From DATCLA01 sp036564195 (GTDB lineage Bacteria > Bacillota > UBA4882 > UBA8346), in assembly GCA_036564195.1 (NCBI GenBank), contig DATCLA010000156.1, positions 1 to 21,152 of the forward strand: a DNA stretch of 21,152 bases. The letters are read 5' to 3'. The position numbers and the translations under genes were made by a program. Every line of letters begins with the position of its first letter. Position 1 is the first letter of the stretch. Under the pieces are notes generated by a model. The model saw nothing but the letters and a program-made list of their open reading frames with translations, was not told the origin of the DNA and made no database searches. This document shows positions 1 through 6,081 of this stretch, piece after piece.

Positions 1-1
1 A

Positions 2-274
2 AAAGGGCTTAACCGGGTTACCATCTACCGGGCTCTGAATTCGTTCTGCAAAGCCGGGATCGTCCACCGGGTTGAAAGTGGGGATCGAGTCTGGAAGTTT
101 GCCTACTGCGGTTGCGGGCAACCAGGTCATTGTCATCCCCATTTTATCTGTCGGTGTTGCGGTTCGGTTGAATGTCTGGAAGGGATCAGTTTACCTGTAA
201 TTCGGCTGCGATCCGGATATAAGGTGGAGCAGCGTGAATTCTACCTTAAAGGTTTATGCGCTCGGTGTTCATAA
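2..274 (+). CDS. Fur/Zur-family metal-responsive repressor (3' part)
   Basis: Partial gene cut by the window edge; about 90 C-terminal codons remain, ending in TAA. The visible part starts in the winged-helix DNA-binding domain (VTIYRALNSF, then KAGIVHRVES) and continues into the metal-binding dimerisation domain: a His/Cys-rich stretch (GHCHPHFICRCCG) and a closing CARCS. This order is diagnostic of the Fur superfamily. The paired CxxC-type cysteines would hold a structural zinc. The next three genes encode a Zn/Mn-type uptake system in the same direction 83 bases downstream, so a Zur (zinc) role is the best guess. Fur, PerR or Mur cannot be excluded from the fragment. I saw no clear Zur operator in the 83-base gap. 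Confidence 0.9.
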   Translation, partial: KGLNRVTIYRALNSFCKAGIVHRVESGDRVWKFAYCGCGQPGHCHPHFICRCCGSVECLEGISLPVIRLRSGYKVEQREFYLKGLCARCS

Positions 275-357
275 AAGAGCATAGTCTTGCAGCCTAGCCG
301 CAGTTAGCGTTGTGCCAAGAGCTTTAAAAATACGTTATCTTAGGGAGTGAAAACCGG

Positions 358-1284
358 TTGAAAAAAACAGGTATGTTAATTACCTTAATCAGCATATTAG
401 TAATCGGAGGTTTTCTGGTGTTTTTACGTCCCTCCGACCGGATGGAAGGAAAGGTGACCGGGAAACTTCATGTAGTGGTGAGTATGCCGCTGCTAAAACA
501 CCTGGTATCCCAGATTGGCGGTAATGCGGTGACGGTTACCAGTATTGTGAAAGGTGCCAGTTGCAACCACGAATACGAACCGACTTCCCAAGATCTGAAA
601 CAGGTTGCCGGTAGTTCCCTCTTCATTAAGGTGGGTATGGGGTTTGACCGCTGGGTTGATGAGTTGATCCGGACAGTCGCCCGCCCTCAGCTGTTAGTTT
701 TGGATGCTTCTCAGGGAATAATCCCTCTGCAGGAAGAGGTTGAAGCCGAGCATGACCATGAAGCGACTGAGGCCGACCATCATCACGAAGGTAATCCGCA
801 TTATTGGGGTAACCCGGAAAATGTGAAGACAATGGCTAAAAATATTCTCAATATTCTGATTAAGATTTTGCCGGAACACAAAGAGCAGTTGACTCAGAAC
901 TATACTGCCTATCTTCGCGAATTGGACACGGTTACCGCTGAATTAAAAGCCAAAGTTGCCGCTCTGACGGATAAACGGATTGTCAGTTATTCAGCAGCTT
1001 TCCCCTATTTTTACCAGTATTTTGGATTTGAAAATCTGATAACGGTGGAGTCTACCTGTGAACAAGAGATCTCTCCGAAACGGTTAGCCGAGACCGCCCG
1101 GTTCATCAAAGAGCAACGTATCCAAGTTTTAGTGGGGGAAACGGTTTATCCCGATTTACCGGAGAATCTGGTCCAAGAAACCGGTACGAAATTAGTCTTG
1201 TTGTGGCCGGGTACCAACGAGTCGGAAGACTATTTGGCAACGCTCCGGGAAAATGTTGAGAAACTGGTGGTTGCATTGCAATGA
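358..1284 (+). CDS. znuA: Zn/Mn-type ABC transporter substrate-binding protein, atypical ligand set
   Basis: 308-residue cluster A-I (ZnuA/TroA/PsaA) solute-binding protein that would capture a divalent metal outside the membrane and pass it to the adjoining permease. Residues 5-23 form a hydrophobic signal or anchor; no lipobox cysteine is visible. Conserved parts are HEYEPT (H71), the His-rich flexible loop at about 132-143, and NPHYWGNPEN (H148). The usual third ligand in YHDAF is replaced (YSAAF, S212), and the usual LDP aspartate is LWP (W283). Two cysteines, C69 next to H71 and C234, are unusual for the family. The TTG start is supported by AGGGAG at 342-347. It overlaps the ATPase gene by ATGA. 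Metal identity is uncertain because of the changed ligands. Confidence 0.88.
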   Translation: MKKTGMLITLISILVIGGFLVFLRPSDRMEGKVTGKLHVVVSMPLLKHLVSQIGGNAVTVTSIVKGASCNHEYEPTSQDLKQVAGSSLFIKVGMGFDRWVDELIRTVARPQLLVLDASQGIIPLQEEVEAEHDHEATEADHHHEGNPHYWGNPENVKTMAKNILNILIKILPEHKEQLTQNYTAYLRELDTVTAELKAKVAALTDKRIVSYSAAFPYFYQYFGFENLITVESTCEQEISPKRLAETARFIKEQRIQVLVGETVYPDLPENLVQETGTKLVLLWPGTNESEDYLATLRENVEKLVVALQ

Positions 1285-2084
1285 AGTCTAACCAAGCGTC
1301 TCAGGAAACGGATTTAATCAGATTGGAAGGCGTAACTTTAGGTTATCCCGGTACCGTCGCTTTACAGGCAATCAGTTTTACGGTAAAACGGGGAGAGTTT
1401 GTCGGCATCATTGGGCCCAACGGTTCGGGTAAAAGCACCCTGGTCAAAGGGATCCTAGGCCTAATCCCGATCCTGCGGGGCACGATCGAATTGTTGGGAG
1501 AACGCCCTCAAAAGATTAAAACTCTTCGATCCCGGATTGGTTATGTACCACAAAAAAATCAGAATGAGGCCAAATTTCCGGTTACAGTTCAAGAAGTGGT
1601 AATGATGGGGCTTTACGCCCAAATCGGATGGTTCCGCCGCCCTAGGCCCAGTCATTGGGAGAAAGTGGCCCACAGTTTGAAATTGGTAGCGATGGAGGGG
1701 TTTGCAACCCATCCTTTCAGTCAACTCTCCGGTGGCCAGCAACAGCGGGTGATCATTGCTCGGGCTTTAGTGGCCCAACCGGAACTGTTAATCTTGGATG
1801 AACCGACCAGCGCGGTAGATTTGACAGCACAAGCCGGAATTTTAGAACTTTTGGAGCGTCTTAATAAAGAGGCGGGAATTACAGTTTTGATGGTAACCCA
1901 TGATATCAATGAAATAGTCCATTTTTGCGATAAAGTGTTATTGTTAAATAAAAAAATGTGCGGATTCGGCGCTCCCAGTCAGATTCTGACGAAGGAGAAA
2001 TTAGCTCCGGTCTATGGTTCCCGGGTCTTGATCTATCATCACAAAGGCCATCCGCATTTTCTGGCAGGTGATTTCGATACTTGA
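1281..2084 (+). CDS. znuC: Metal ABC transporter ATP-binding protein
   Basis: 267 residues, normal for ZnuC/MntB-type ATPases. Walker A is GPNGSGKST (45-53), the Q-loop lies in GYVPQKNQNE, the ABC signature is LSGGQQQR (about 148-155), Walker B is LLILDEPTSAVD (about 170), and the H-loop is MVTHD (about 205). It would drive metal import through the permease encoded next. The ATG overlaps the stop of the binding-protein gene (ATGA), which indicates translational coupling. The permease gene starts inside its 3' end. All catalytic motifs are intact. Confidence 0.95.
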   Translation: MKSNQASQETDLIRLEGVTLGYPGTVALQAISFTVKRGEFVGIIGPNGSGKSTLVKGILGLIPILRGTIELLGERPQKIKTLRSRIGYVPQKNQNEAKFPVTVQEVVMMGLYAQIGWFRRPRPSHWEKVAHSLKLVAMEGFATHPFSQLSGGQQQRVIIARALVAQPELLILDEPTSAVDLTAQAGILELLERLNKEAGITVLMVTHDINEIVHFCDKVLLLNKKMCGFGAPSQILTKEKLAPVYGSRVLIYHHKGHPHFLAGDFDT

Positions 2085-2898
2085 TATTTTTACATATTCA
2101 TTTATGCAAAAAGGGCTGCTGGGAGCGGTCATTGTCGGAGGCTGCTGCTCTTTGGTAGGTGTTTTTGTGGTCTTAAAAGGTATGTCCTACGTCGGAGCGG
2201 GGATCGCCCACGGCTGCTTGGCCGGGGTAGCCCTCGCCTTTTTAATGGGGTGGAATCCGTTGCTAATGTCGACATTGGCTGCTTTAGTAATGGTAGTTTT
2301 GATTGAATTGATTAGCCGTAAAACCGATCTGAAACTGGACACGTCAATTGGAGTACTTTTCTCTTTAGCGATGGCTCTGGCAGTCTTGTTTATCGGGAGG
2401 CTCCGGCGGTATACTCCGGATATAATGGGTTATTTATTTGGTAATCTGTTAGGAGTCTCCACCACCGAACTCTGGGCCATGGCCGGAGTCACCGCTCTGG
2501 TTTTTCTGGTAATCGGGTTGTTTTTTAAAGAATTTCAGTTTACTGTCTTTGACCCGGAAATGGCGGAAGTCACAGGAATCCCGGCTGCCTTAATCTCACT
2601 GACTCTTTCAGTACTAATGGGCTTAACGATCGTCATCTCCTTACAGGCGGTAGGAGAGTTACTGGTCTTGGCATTGATCGTCCTGCCGGCTTCCATCGCT
2701 TATCAATGGACCGATTCCTTACGGCGGATGATCGCCGTTTCAATGGCGGTCGGGATTACTGTATCAGTAGTTGGGCTCGTCATTGCGTTTTACCTGGATG
2801 TCCCAGCTGGTTCCACGATTGTGCTGTTATTAGGGACAATCTTTCTCCTTTCGTTATTGGTACGACAGCGGATGCCAGTGGGTTTAGGACATGGATAA
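2068..2898 (+). CDS. znuB: Metal ABC transporter permease
   Basis: 276-residue polytopic membrane protein of the ABC-3 family (ZnuB/MntC/TroC) with about eight hydrophobic segments. It has the typical opening YSFMQKGLLGA...GVFVVLKGMSYVGAGIAHG and the conserved late stretch GELLVLALIVLPASIAY. The GTG start at 2068 gives the expected N-terminus (VISILDIFTYSFMQ) and overlaps the ATPase gene by 17 bases. The Shine-Dalgarno sequence is weak, so translation probably depends on coupling. The alternative ATG at 2104 would cut into the first conserved segment. It forms the membrane channel of the importer. Confidence 0.93.
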   Translation: MISILDIFTYSFMQKGLLGAVIVGGCCSLVGVFVVLKGMSYVGAGIAHGCLAGVALAFLMGWNPLLMSTLAALVMVVLIELISRKTDLKLDTSIGVLFSLAMALAVLFIGRLRRYTPDIMGYLFGNLLGVSTTELWAMAGVTALVFLVIGLFFKEFQFTVFDPEMAEVTGIPAALISLTLSVLMGLTIVISLQAVGELLVLALIVLPASIAYQWTDSLRRMIAVSMAVGITVSVVGLVIAFYLDVPAGSTIVLLLGTIFLLSLLVRQRMPVGLGHG

Positions 2899-2933
2899 AT
2901 CGCAAACATTAAGAGCCAATCCTGCGTATTTTT

Positions 2934-2976
2934 AGCTTTCCTGACAAATTGTAACGAAAGGAAAAGCTGAGCTAAA
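2934..2976 (+). repeat. Inverted repeat after znuB, possible weak terminator or attenuator
   Basis: AGCTTTCC (2934-2941) can pair with GGAAAAGCT (2960-2968), and TTTAGCT (2931-2937) can alternatively pair with AGCTAAA (2970-2976). The two pairings exclude each other. There is no following T-run, so it is not a good intrinsic terminator. Its function is unknown. Confidence 0.35.
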
Positions 2977-3008
2977 TCTAGAAATCGCATTCTATCAGGA
3001 ATAAGATT

Positions 3009-3036
3009 AACTGACAAACTTAAAATTTGTTCAGTT
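3009..3036 (+). promoter_or_regulatory. 5'-leader hairpin just upstream of the ribosome binding site
   Basis: AACTGA-CAAA (3009-3018) pairs with TTTG-TTCAGTT (3026-3036), with one bulged base and a CTTAAAA loop. It lies seven bases before the AAGGAG of the 3058 gene. It could be an operator palindrome or a 5' mRNA-stabilising hairpin of the kind known for some envelope-protein mRNAs. The sequence alone does not decide. Confidence 0.4.
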
Positions 3037-3057
3037 TTGGAAAAGGAGTGCGATGAA

Positions 3058-3714
3058 ATGAAAAAGTCACTGTTAATCTTGGTAATGACAGTTTTCCTTT
3101 GTGGCCTTGGGGCGTCTGTCGCACGGGCTAATGCATCTGCCTTGGAGGCGGAAAACGGCCAGATCCTGTCGCCAGCCGGATTGGGGCTTCAAGTCAGCGG
3201 CAATCCCGCCGATCTCACTAAATTTAAAGCTCAAGCAGCTTATGGAATCGCCAAATCGATTACGGTGGGAGCGGATTGGTATTATCAAAAAGATCAGTCC
3301 CAAGAGCTATACTTTAATGCCAGCTTTAGTCCTTATCGCGACTCTGGCAGCGGTTATACGGCCTATCTCGAGTACTATCCGGTTGAAGAGGAATTTACCG
3401 GTTTGGGAATTACGTTTTGGAATGATTTCAACGGTCTGCTCTATACCTACCTTAATCTCGATTCGAGTAAAGCCCCGTTGGCTGAGGAACGGGAAACCCG
3501 GGTGACTCCGGGAGTCAGTTTGCAGCTTACTCCCCGGGTCCGGGTAGCCGCAGAATTAGCAATTAATCCGGCGAACTGGAACGAAGGGCAGGAGTTGCGG
3601 GTAGGCGTAGGCTACCGGTTAGCCAGCCAGTTAACAGCGAAAACCAATCTGACTCAGTTGTTAAGCGGTGAAAAAGATCGGACTTTCACAGCAGGTTTAG
3701 CGCTGGAAATTTAA
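3058..3714 (+). CDS. Secreted beta-rich protein, possible outer-membrane beta-barrel
   Basis: 218 residues, not assignable to a named family by eye. ATG at 3058 was chosen over the in-frame TTG at 3037 because AAGGAG (3043-3048) sits nine bases before it and it gives a clean signal peptide: MKK, a hydrophobic core, then a cleavage-like ARA-NA at about residue 24. The mature part has little helix character and many short alternating polar/hydrophobic stretches with aromatic residues (SITVGADWYYQ, ELYFNASFSP, AYLEYYPVEE, LRVGVGYRLA, TFTAGLALEI), ending in an amphipathic strand. This resembles a small 8-10 stranded barrel such as OmpA/OmpX-size or YjbH/YfaZ-like proteins. It is a single gene between a transporter operon and a terminator. 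A periplasmic or cell-surface beta protein is the alternative. Confidence 0.65.
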   Translation: MKKSLLILVMTVFLCGLGASVARANASALEAENGQILSPAGLGLQVSGNPADLTKFKAQAAYGIAKSITVGADWYYQKDQSQELYFNASFSPYRDSGSGYTAYLEYYPVEEEFTGLGITFWNDFNGLLYTYLNLDSSKAPLAEERETRVTPGVSLQLTPRVRVAAELAINPANWNEGQELRVGVGYRLASQLTAKTNLTQLLSGEKDRTFTAGLALEI

Positions 3715-3734
3715 ATCTAATTTTAATCTAAAAA

Positions 3735-3824
3735 CGGGCTTCCTGTTATTTGAGGGAATTGCACAATTTTTTCTAATCTGTAGAATTAGGCAATTCTCAA
3801 TTGCAGGAAGCCCGCTTGTTTTTT
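3735..3824. terminator. Long bidirectional terminator hairpin between convergent genes
   Basis: CGGGCTTCCTG (3735-3745) pairs perfectly with CAGGAAGCCCG (3804-3814). The interior also folds: TTGAG..AATTGC with GCAATTCTCAA, and CTAAT with ATTAG near the tip, giving one long interrupted hairpin of about 80 bases. A T-run follows on the + strand (3818-3824), and the matching run on the - strand (AAAAA just before 3735) would serve dapB transcripts. Its position between two converging genes fits a shared terminator. Confidence 0.85.
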
Positions 3825-4674
3825 AGTCAGCAATCAGTTTCAGGTTATGGGGTAGTACCGTGTTTTCCGGCTCCTCCGTATTTAAGAGATCTTCCATACA
3901 ATAAAAGCCTTTGCGGTTAAAGATGAATTTAGCAGCTTGCAACGCCCCTTCGGCAAAAACCAAACGGGAGTATGAACGATGGGTAATCTCAATTTCATCG
4001 GATTCACCGGCAAACAGTACCTGATGCACTCCGACAATACCGCCAGCCCGGACGGCGTGGATGCCGATTTCCCGTGATTCTCTGATTTCCTGGCCTTTAC
4101 GGCCGTAAGTATATTTACCGGAACTAATCCCTCTTGCCCCGTTAATCGCTTCGGCGATCTTGAGGGCTGTCCCGGATGGGGCATCTTTCTTATTACGATG
4201 GTGCGATTCGGTAATTTCTACATCGTAATGGGGAATCAGGCGAGCAATGGTTTTGACTACCGAGAGTAACAGATTGATCCCTAATGAAATATTGGGGGCA
4301 TAAACCAGTCCGATTTTATACAGTTGAATCAGTCTTTTCAGTTCAAAAATTTGCATTTTGTTAAACCCGGTCGTCCCAATAACAATATTGATTCCGTGTT
4401 CCGCAAGGATCCGAGCGTTTTTCAAAGAGGCTTCCGGAGTGGTAAAGTCAATTGCGACTTTGATCTGTTGGTGTTGCAAGTGTTCCGGAAGAGAGTCGGA
4501 ACTGTAAATTGTCAGGTCACTCGGGAAGCGAATAAAATCGGAAACCGGGCGCCCAATTTTGGGACTGTTGGGTCGGGCAAAAACCTTGGTGAGTTGAAAT
4601 TCATCAGAGGCTAACAGTTGTTCGGCGACGACGGAGCCGGTTCTACCCAGTCCTAATAAGCATGTTTTAATCAT
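3823..4674 (-). CDS. dapB: 4-hydroxy-tetrahydrodipicolinate reductase
   Basis: 283-residue DapB, which reduces 4-hydroxy-tetrahydrodipicolinate with NAD(P)H in lysine and meso-diaminopimelate synthesis. Visible motifs are the N-terminal dinucleotide loop LLGLGRTG (family usual GxxGRMG), DFTTPEA and GTTGFN in the nucleotide fold, YAPNISLGINLL, and the catalytic/substrate-binding signature ESHHRNKKDAPSGTA. C-terminal signatures GIVGVHQVLFAGE and FAEGALQAAKFI are followed by the MEDLL ending. It is slightly longer than most (about 265) through a C-terminal tail. The start is firm: ATG at 4674 with GGAGG six bases upstream. It stands alone and is preceded by a riboswitch and terminator, so its transcription is probably controlled by premature termination. 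Confidence 0.93.
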   Translation of the reverse strand: MIKTCLLGLGRTGSVVAEQLLASDEFQLTKVFARPNSPKIGRPVSDFIRFPSDLTIYSSDSLPEHLQHQQIKVAIDFTTPEASLKNARILAEHGINIVIGTTGFNKMQIFELKRLIQLYKIGLVYAPNISLGINLLLSVVKTIARLIPHYDVEITESHHRNKKDAPSGTALKIAEAINGARGISSGKYTYGRKGQEIRESREIGIHAVRAGGIVGVHQVLFAGESDEIEITHRSYSRLVFAEGALQAAKFIFNRKGFYCMEDLLNTEEPENTVLPHNLKLIAD

Positions 4675-4764
4675 GAGCCACCTCCAAAATTAGAATTCTT
4701 GGCTTTCTCCCAATTTTCTTTTGAGTGTAATTGTGAGTTTAAAAACACCTGGCACCAGCAGATC

Positions 4765-4790
4765 AAAAAAACCATGGAGGAATCCATGGT
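4765..4790 (-). terminator. Intrinsic terminator of the riboswitch expression platform
   Basis: On the - strand, ACCATGGA (4790-4783) and TCCATGGT (4778-4771) form an 8-bp stem with a TTCC loop, followed at once by six to seven T residues (4770-4765). It lies between the aptamer and dapB, about 90 bases before the start codon. This is the position expected of a regulated terminator. Confidence 0.85.
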
Positions 4791-4803
4791 GACGAAGAAG
4801 ACG

Positions 4804-4976
4804 CCATTGATGCCTCTCTTTTACGCTTGCGAAGTTAGCTGACGGATTTGGGTTAAAGAGTAACCCTACCCCCGAATGAAATACCCTAACCGGTGGTTCA
4901 CTCGGGGTGATTCACCCCTGATTTTGGTTCCCCCGCTCCCGGTGGAAAACCGGGATTCAGCGTTAAAGGTAAATGG
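4804..4976 (-). promoter_or_regulatory. ydaO/yuaA-type c-di-AMP riboswitch upstream of dapB
   Basis: Read on the - strand, this leader holds the hallmarks of the ydaO aptamer in order: GCTGAATCCCGG (4962-4951), GCGGGGGAACCA (4936-4925), GGGGTGAATCACCCC (near 4918-4904), the stem GGGTTACTCTTTAACCC (4866-4850), then CCGTCAGCTAAC and TCGCAAGCGT (4845-4821) ending in AGAGAGGCATC. CCATT (4976-4972) can pair with AATGG (4808-4804) to extend the closing stem. The class binds cyclic di-AMP and usually switches expression off through termination. It follows a strong promoter and precedes a terminator and dapB, so all parts of a working switch are present. The antiterminator pairing was not resolved by eye. 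Confidence 0.93.
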
Positions 4977-5023
4977 TGTTGTCGTATTGAAATCGAAGTG
5001 TGATGGCAAAAAGCCTTTTATAC

Positions 5024-5052
5024 ATTATACATTATTTTTCAACTTTAGTCAA
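5024..5052 (-). promoter_or_regulatory. Sigma-A promoter for the riboswitch-dapB transcript
   Basis: On the - strand, TTGACT (-35, 5052-5047) and a perfect TATAAT (-10, 5029-5024) are separated by exactly 17 bases. The predicted start near 5017 lies about 40 bases before the aptamer. Confidence 0.88.
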
Positions 5053-5532
5053 ATAAGACACTGCCCGAAAATATCCTGGCGGATCCCACGAATTGCATCT
5101 CTCCATACTGAAGCCACCGGGATCCAAAAGTTCCTCCCTGGGTATGCGGCAATTTCCTGGCTTAACCATGGCTTTGCGGTTCCGGTAAATACTTTATTGG
5201 GCCGGCTTGCTTCAGATAACCGGGACCCCAAATTTTACAATACCGGAAAATAAGTTCGAACTTTCCGGGTGCCAGAATAATTTGGCCTTTTTAACTCATT
5301 CTAAGGACAAACCCATCACTATCATTAATATTATCCGTAGTGCCCAATTAACCAGAGATAAGCTAAACAAAATATTCAACACTAATGTCACCTTTTAAAA
5401 GTCTGGTGAACTAACCACCAACTAAAGAATCTAGTTGATCTTAGTCAAGCAGAAAGATAGTTTACTTTTTAAATTCGACATATATTATAGTTGCCGGTAA
5501 TATTAAAAACAATCCCCAAAAGGGAAAATAAA
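5053..5532. other. Intergenic stretch without a convincing gene
   Basis: About 480 bases between the dapB promoter and the rpmB terminator, both on the - strand. Short open frames exist (5207-5398 +, 5049-5231 -). None has a good ribosome binding site or a product I recognise. The right part (5280-5532) is AT-rich and looks like ordinary spacer. The left part (5070-5260) has coding-like composition and may be a decayed gene. No RNA gene, repeat array or transposon end was seen. Confidence 0.5.
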
Positions 5533-5552
5533 AAAAGACCCGTAGGTCTTTT
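5533..5552 (-). terminator. rpmB terminator
   Basis: On the - strand, AAAAGACC (5552-5545), a TACG loop and GGTCTTTT (5540-5533) form a stable short hairpin running into seven or more T residues. It starts nine bases after the rpmB stop codon. Confidence 0.88.
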
Positions 5553-5560
5553 AGTGAGAT

Positions 5561-5752
5561 TTAGCCGGCCCGTTGGATCTTATTAGAACGTAAACAACGG
5601 GTACAGACACGAACCCGTCTGGTAGCGCCGTTAACCACAGCTCGAACATTGCGGATATTTGCCTTCCAACGGTGATGAGTCTTAATATTTGAGTGGCTGA
5701 CCCGATTGCCGGTTTGAAAATCTTTGCCACAGACAAAACAACGATTGGCCAA
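5561..5752 (-). CDS. rpmB: 50S ribosomal protein L28, zinc-ribbon type
   Basis: 63-residue L28 of the large ribosomal subunit. The sequence ANRCFVCGKDFQTGNRVSHS and the later NGATRRVRVCTRCLRSNKI are typical. Two CxxC pairs (CFVC and CTRC) mark the cysteine-containing 'C+' form that holds zinc; such forms have zinc-free paralogues in some bacteria. Start TTG at 5752 is chosen because GGAGGT lies seven bases upstream (5765-5760) and the resulting N-terminus matches the family; a longer frame to 5782 would add ten non-conserved residues. It is divergent from the asp23-fakA operon, the arrangement also seen in Bacillus, and has its own promoter and terminator. Confidence 0.96.
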   Translation of the reverse strand: MANRCFVCGKDFQTGNRVSHSNIKTHHRWKANIRNVRAVVNGATRRVRVCTRCLRSNKIQRAG

Positions 5753-5791
5753 ACTGAACACCTCCATTTGCAGACAATTCAAATATAATTT

Positions 5792-5820
5792 ATTTTATCA
5801 TATACATTTAACTCTTACAA
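5792..5820 (-). promoter_or_regulatory. rpmB promoter (extended -10)
   Basis: On the - strand, TTGTAA (5820-5815), a 17-base spacer and TAAAAT (5797-5792), with TGA directly before the -10 element (extended -10). The predicted start is about 33 bases before the rpmB TTG codon. Confidence 0.8.
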
Positions 5821-5891
5821 GGAAAAGTTATAGAGCCGGGACTTTTCCCGGAGTCAAAGCCGGGTTGTTTTAATCACCGAGGATTTTTTCA

Positions 5892-5921
5892 GCAGGAATT
5901 TGATTTAAAAGTCGCGAAGTA
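5892..5921 (+). promoter_or_regulatory. Sigma-H-like promoter motif, distal copy
   Basis: GCAGGAATT (5892-5900) fits the Bacillus sigma-H -35 consensus RnAGGAWWW fully. Twelve bases later CGCGAAGTA approximates RnnGAATWW, with GAAG in place of GAAT. It points to the asp23-fakA operon 160 bases downstream. The weak -10 match makes this copy less certain. Confidence 0.45.
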
Positions 5922-5969
5922 ACAGAAAACTAAGAATCAGTAATGAGGGTTGACAATCGAAGCAATTAC

Positions 5970-5989
5970 GGTTCTTCGGGCAAAGAACC
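5970..5989 (+). repeat. Small hairpin in the asp23 upstream region
   Basis: GGTTCTT (5970-5976) pairs with AAGAACC (5983-5989) around the loop CGGGCA. It lies between the two sigma-H-like motifs and has no following T-run. The role is unknown; it could be an operator or a leader structure of the distal transcript. Confidence 0.4.
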
Positions 5990-6015
5990 AAATATTAAAG
6001 ATGATAACGATTATT

Positions 6016-6044
6016 GCAGGAAAATTTTATTTTACCTCGAATTT
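6016..6044 (+). promoter_or_regulatory. Sigma-H-like promoter motif, proximal copy
   Basis: GCAGGAAAA (6016-6024), an 11-base spacer and CTCGAATTT (6036-6044) match RnAGGAWWW-N11-12-RnnGAATWW except for one base. The predicted start lies about 30 bases before the TTG start codon of the asp23-like gene, an ideal position. Confidence 0.65.
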
Positions 6045-6081
6045 TATTGTTCGGAATTTAATTCGATGAGGGGGAGCCTAA

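Noticed and set aside
275..357. Possible Zur operator upstream of znuA
   Set aside because: No palindrome resembling the known Gram-positive Zur box was found. The operon promoter may lie upstream of the repressor gene, outside the window.
2957..2986. Sigma-H-like motif upstream of the 3058 gene
   Set aside because: AAAGGAAAA fits the -35 consensus, but the -10 part (CTAGAAATC) matches only GAA, and the sequence overlaps an inverted repeat. Too weak to call.
4742..4760. CACCTGGCACC-type short palindromic motif between the terminator and dapB
   Set aside because: Similar motifs occur around REP-type elements in other genomes, but there is only one copy here and no transposase, so no mobile element is claimed.
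5049..5231. Open frame of 60 codons on the - strand
   Set aside because: It overlaps the -35 element of the dapB promoter, lacks a ribosome binding site and has no recognised motif. Kept only as a possible relic in the gap entry.
4876..5253. Open frame of 125 codons on the + strand
   Set aside because: Its first third is the exact antisense of the riboswitch aptamer, and it also covers the dapB promoter. It has no ribosome binding site and no family resemblance.
5207..5398. Open frame of 63 codons on the + strand
   Set aside because: No Shine-Dalgarno sequence and no recognised product. The ending looks protein-like but is not enough to call a gene.
5836..5851. CCGGG/CCCGG hairpin as a terminator
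   Set aside because: Only a 5-bp stem without a T-run, upstream of divergent promoters. Probably chance in a region rich in CCGG words.
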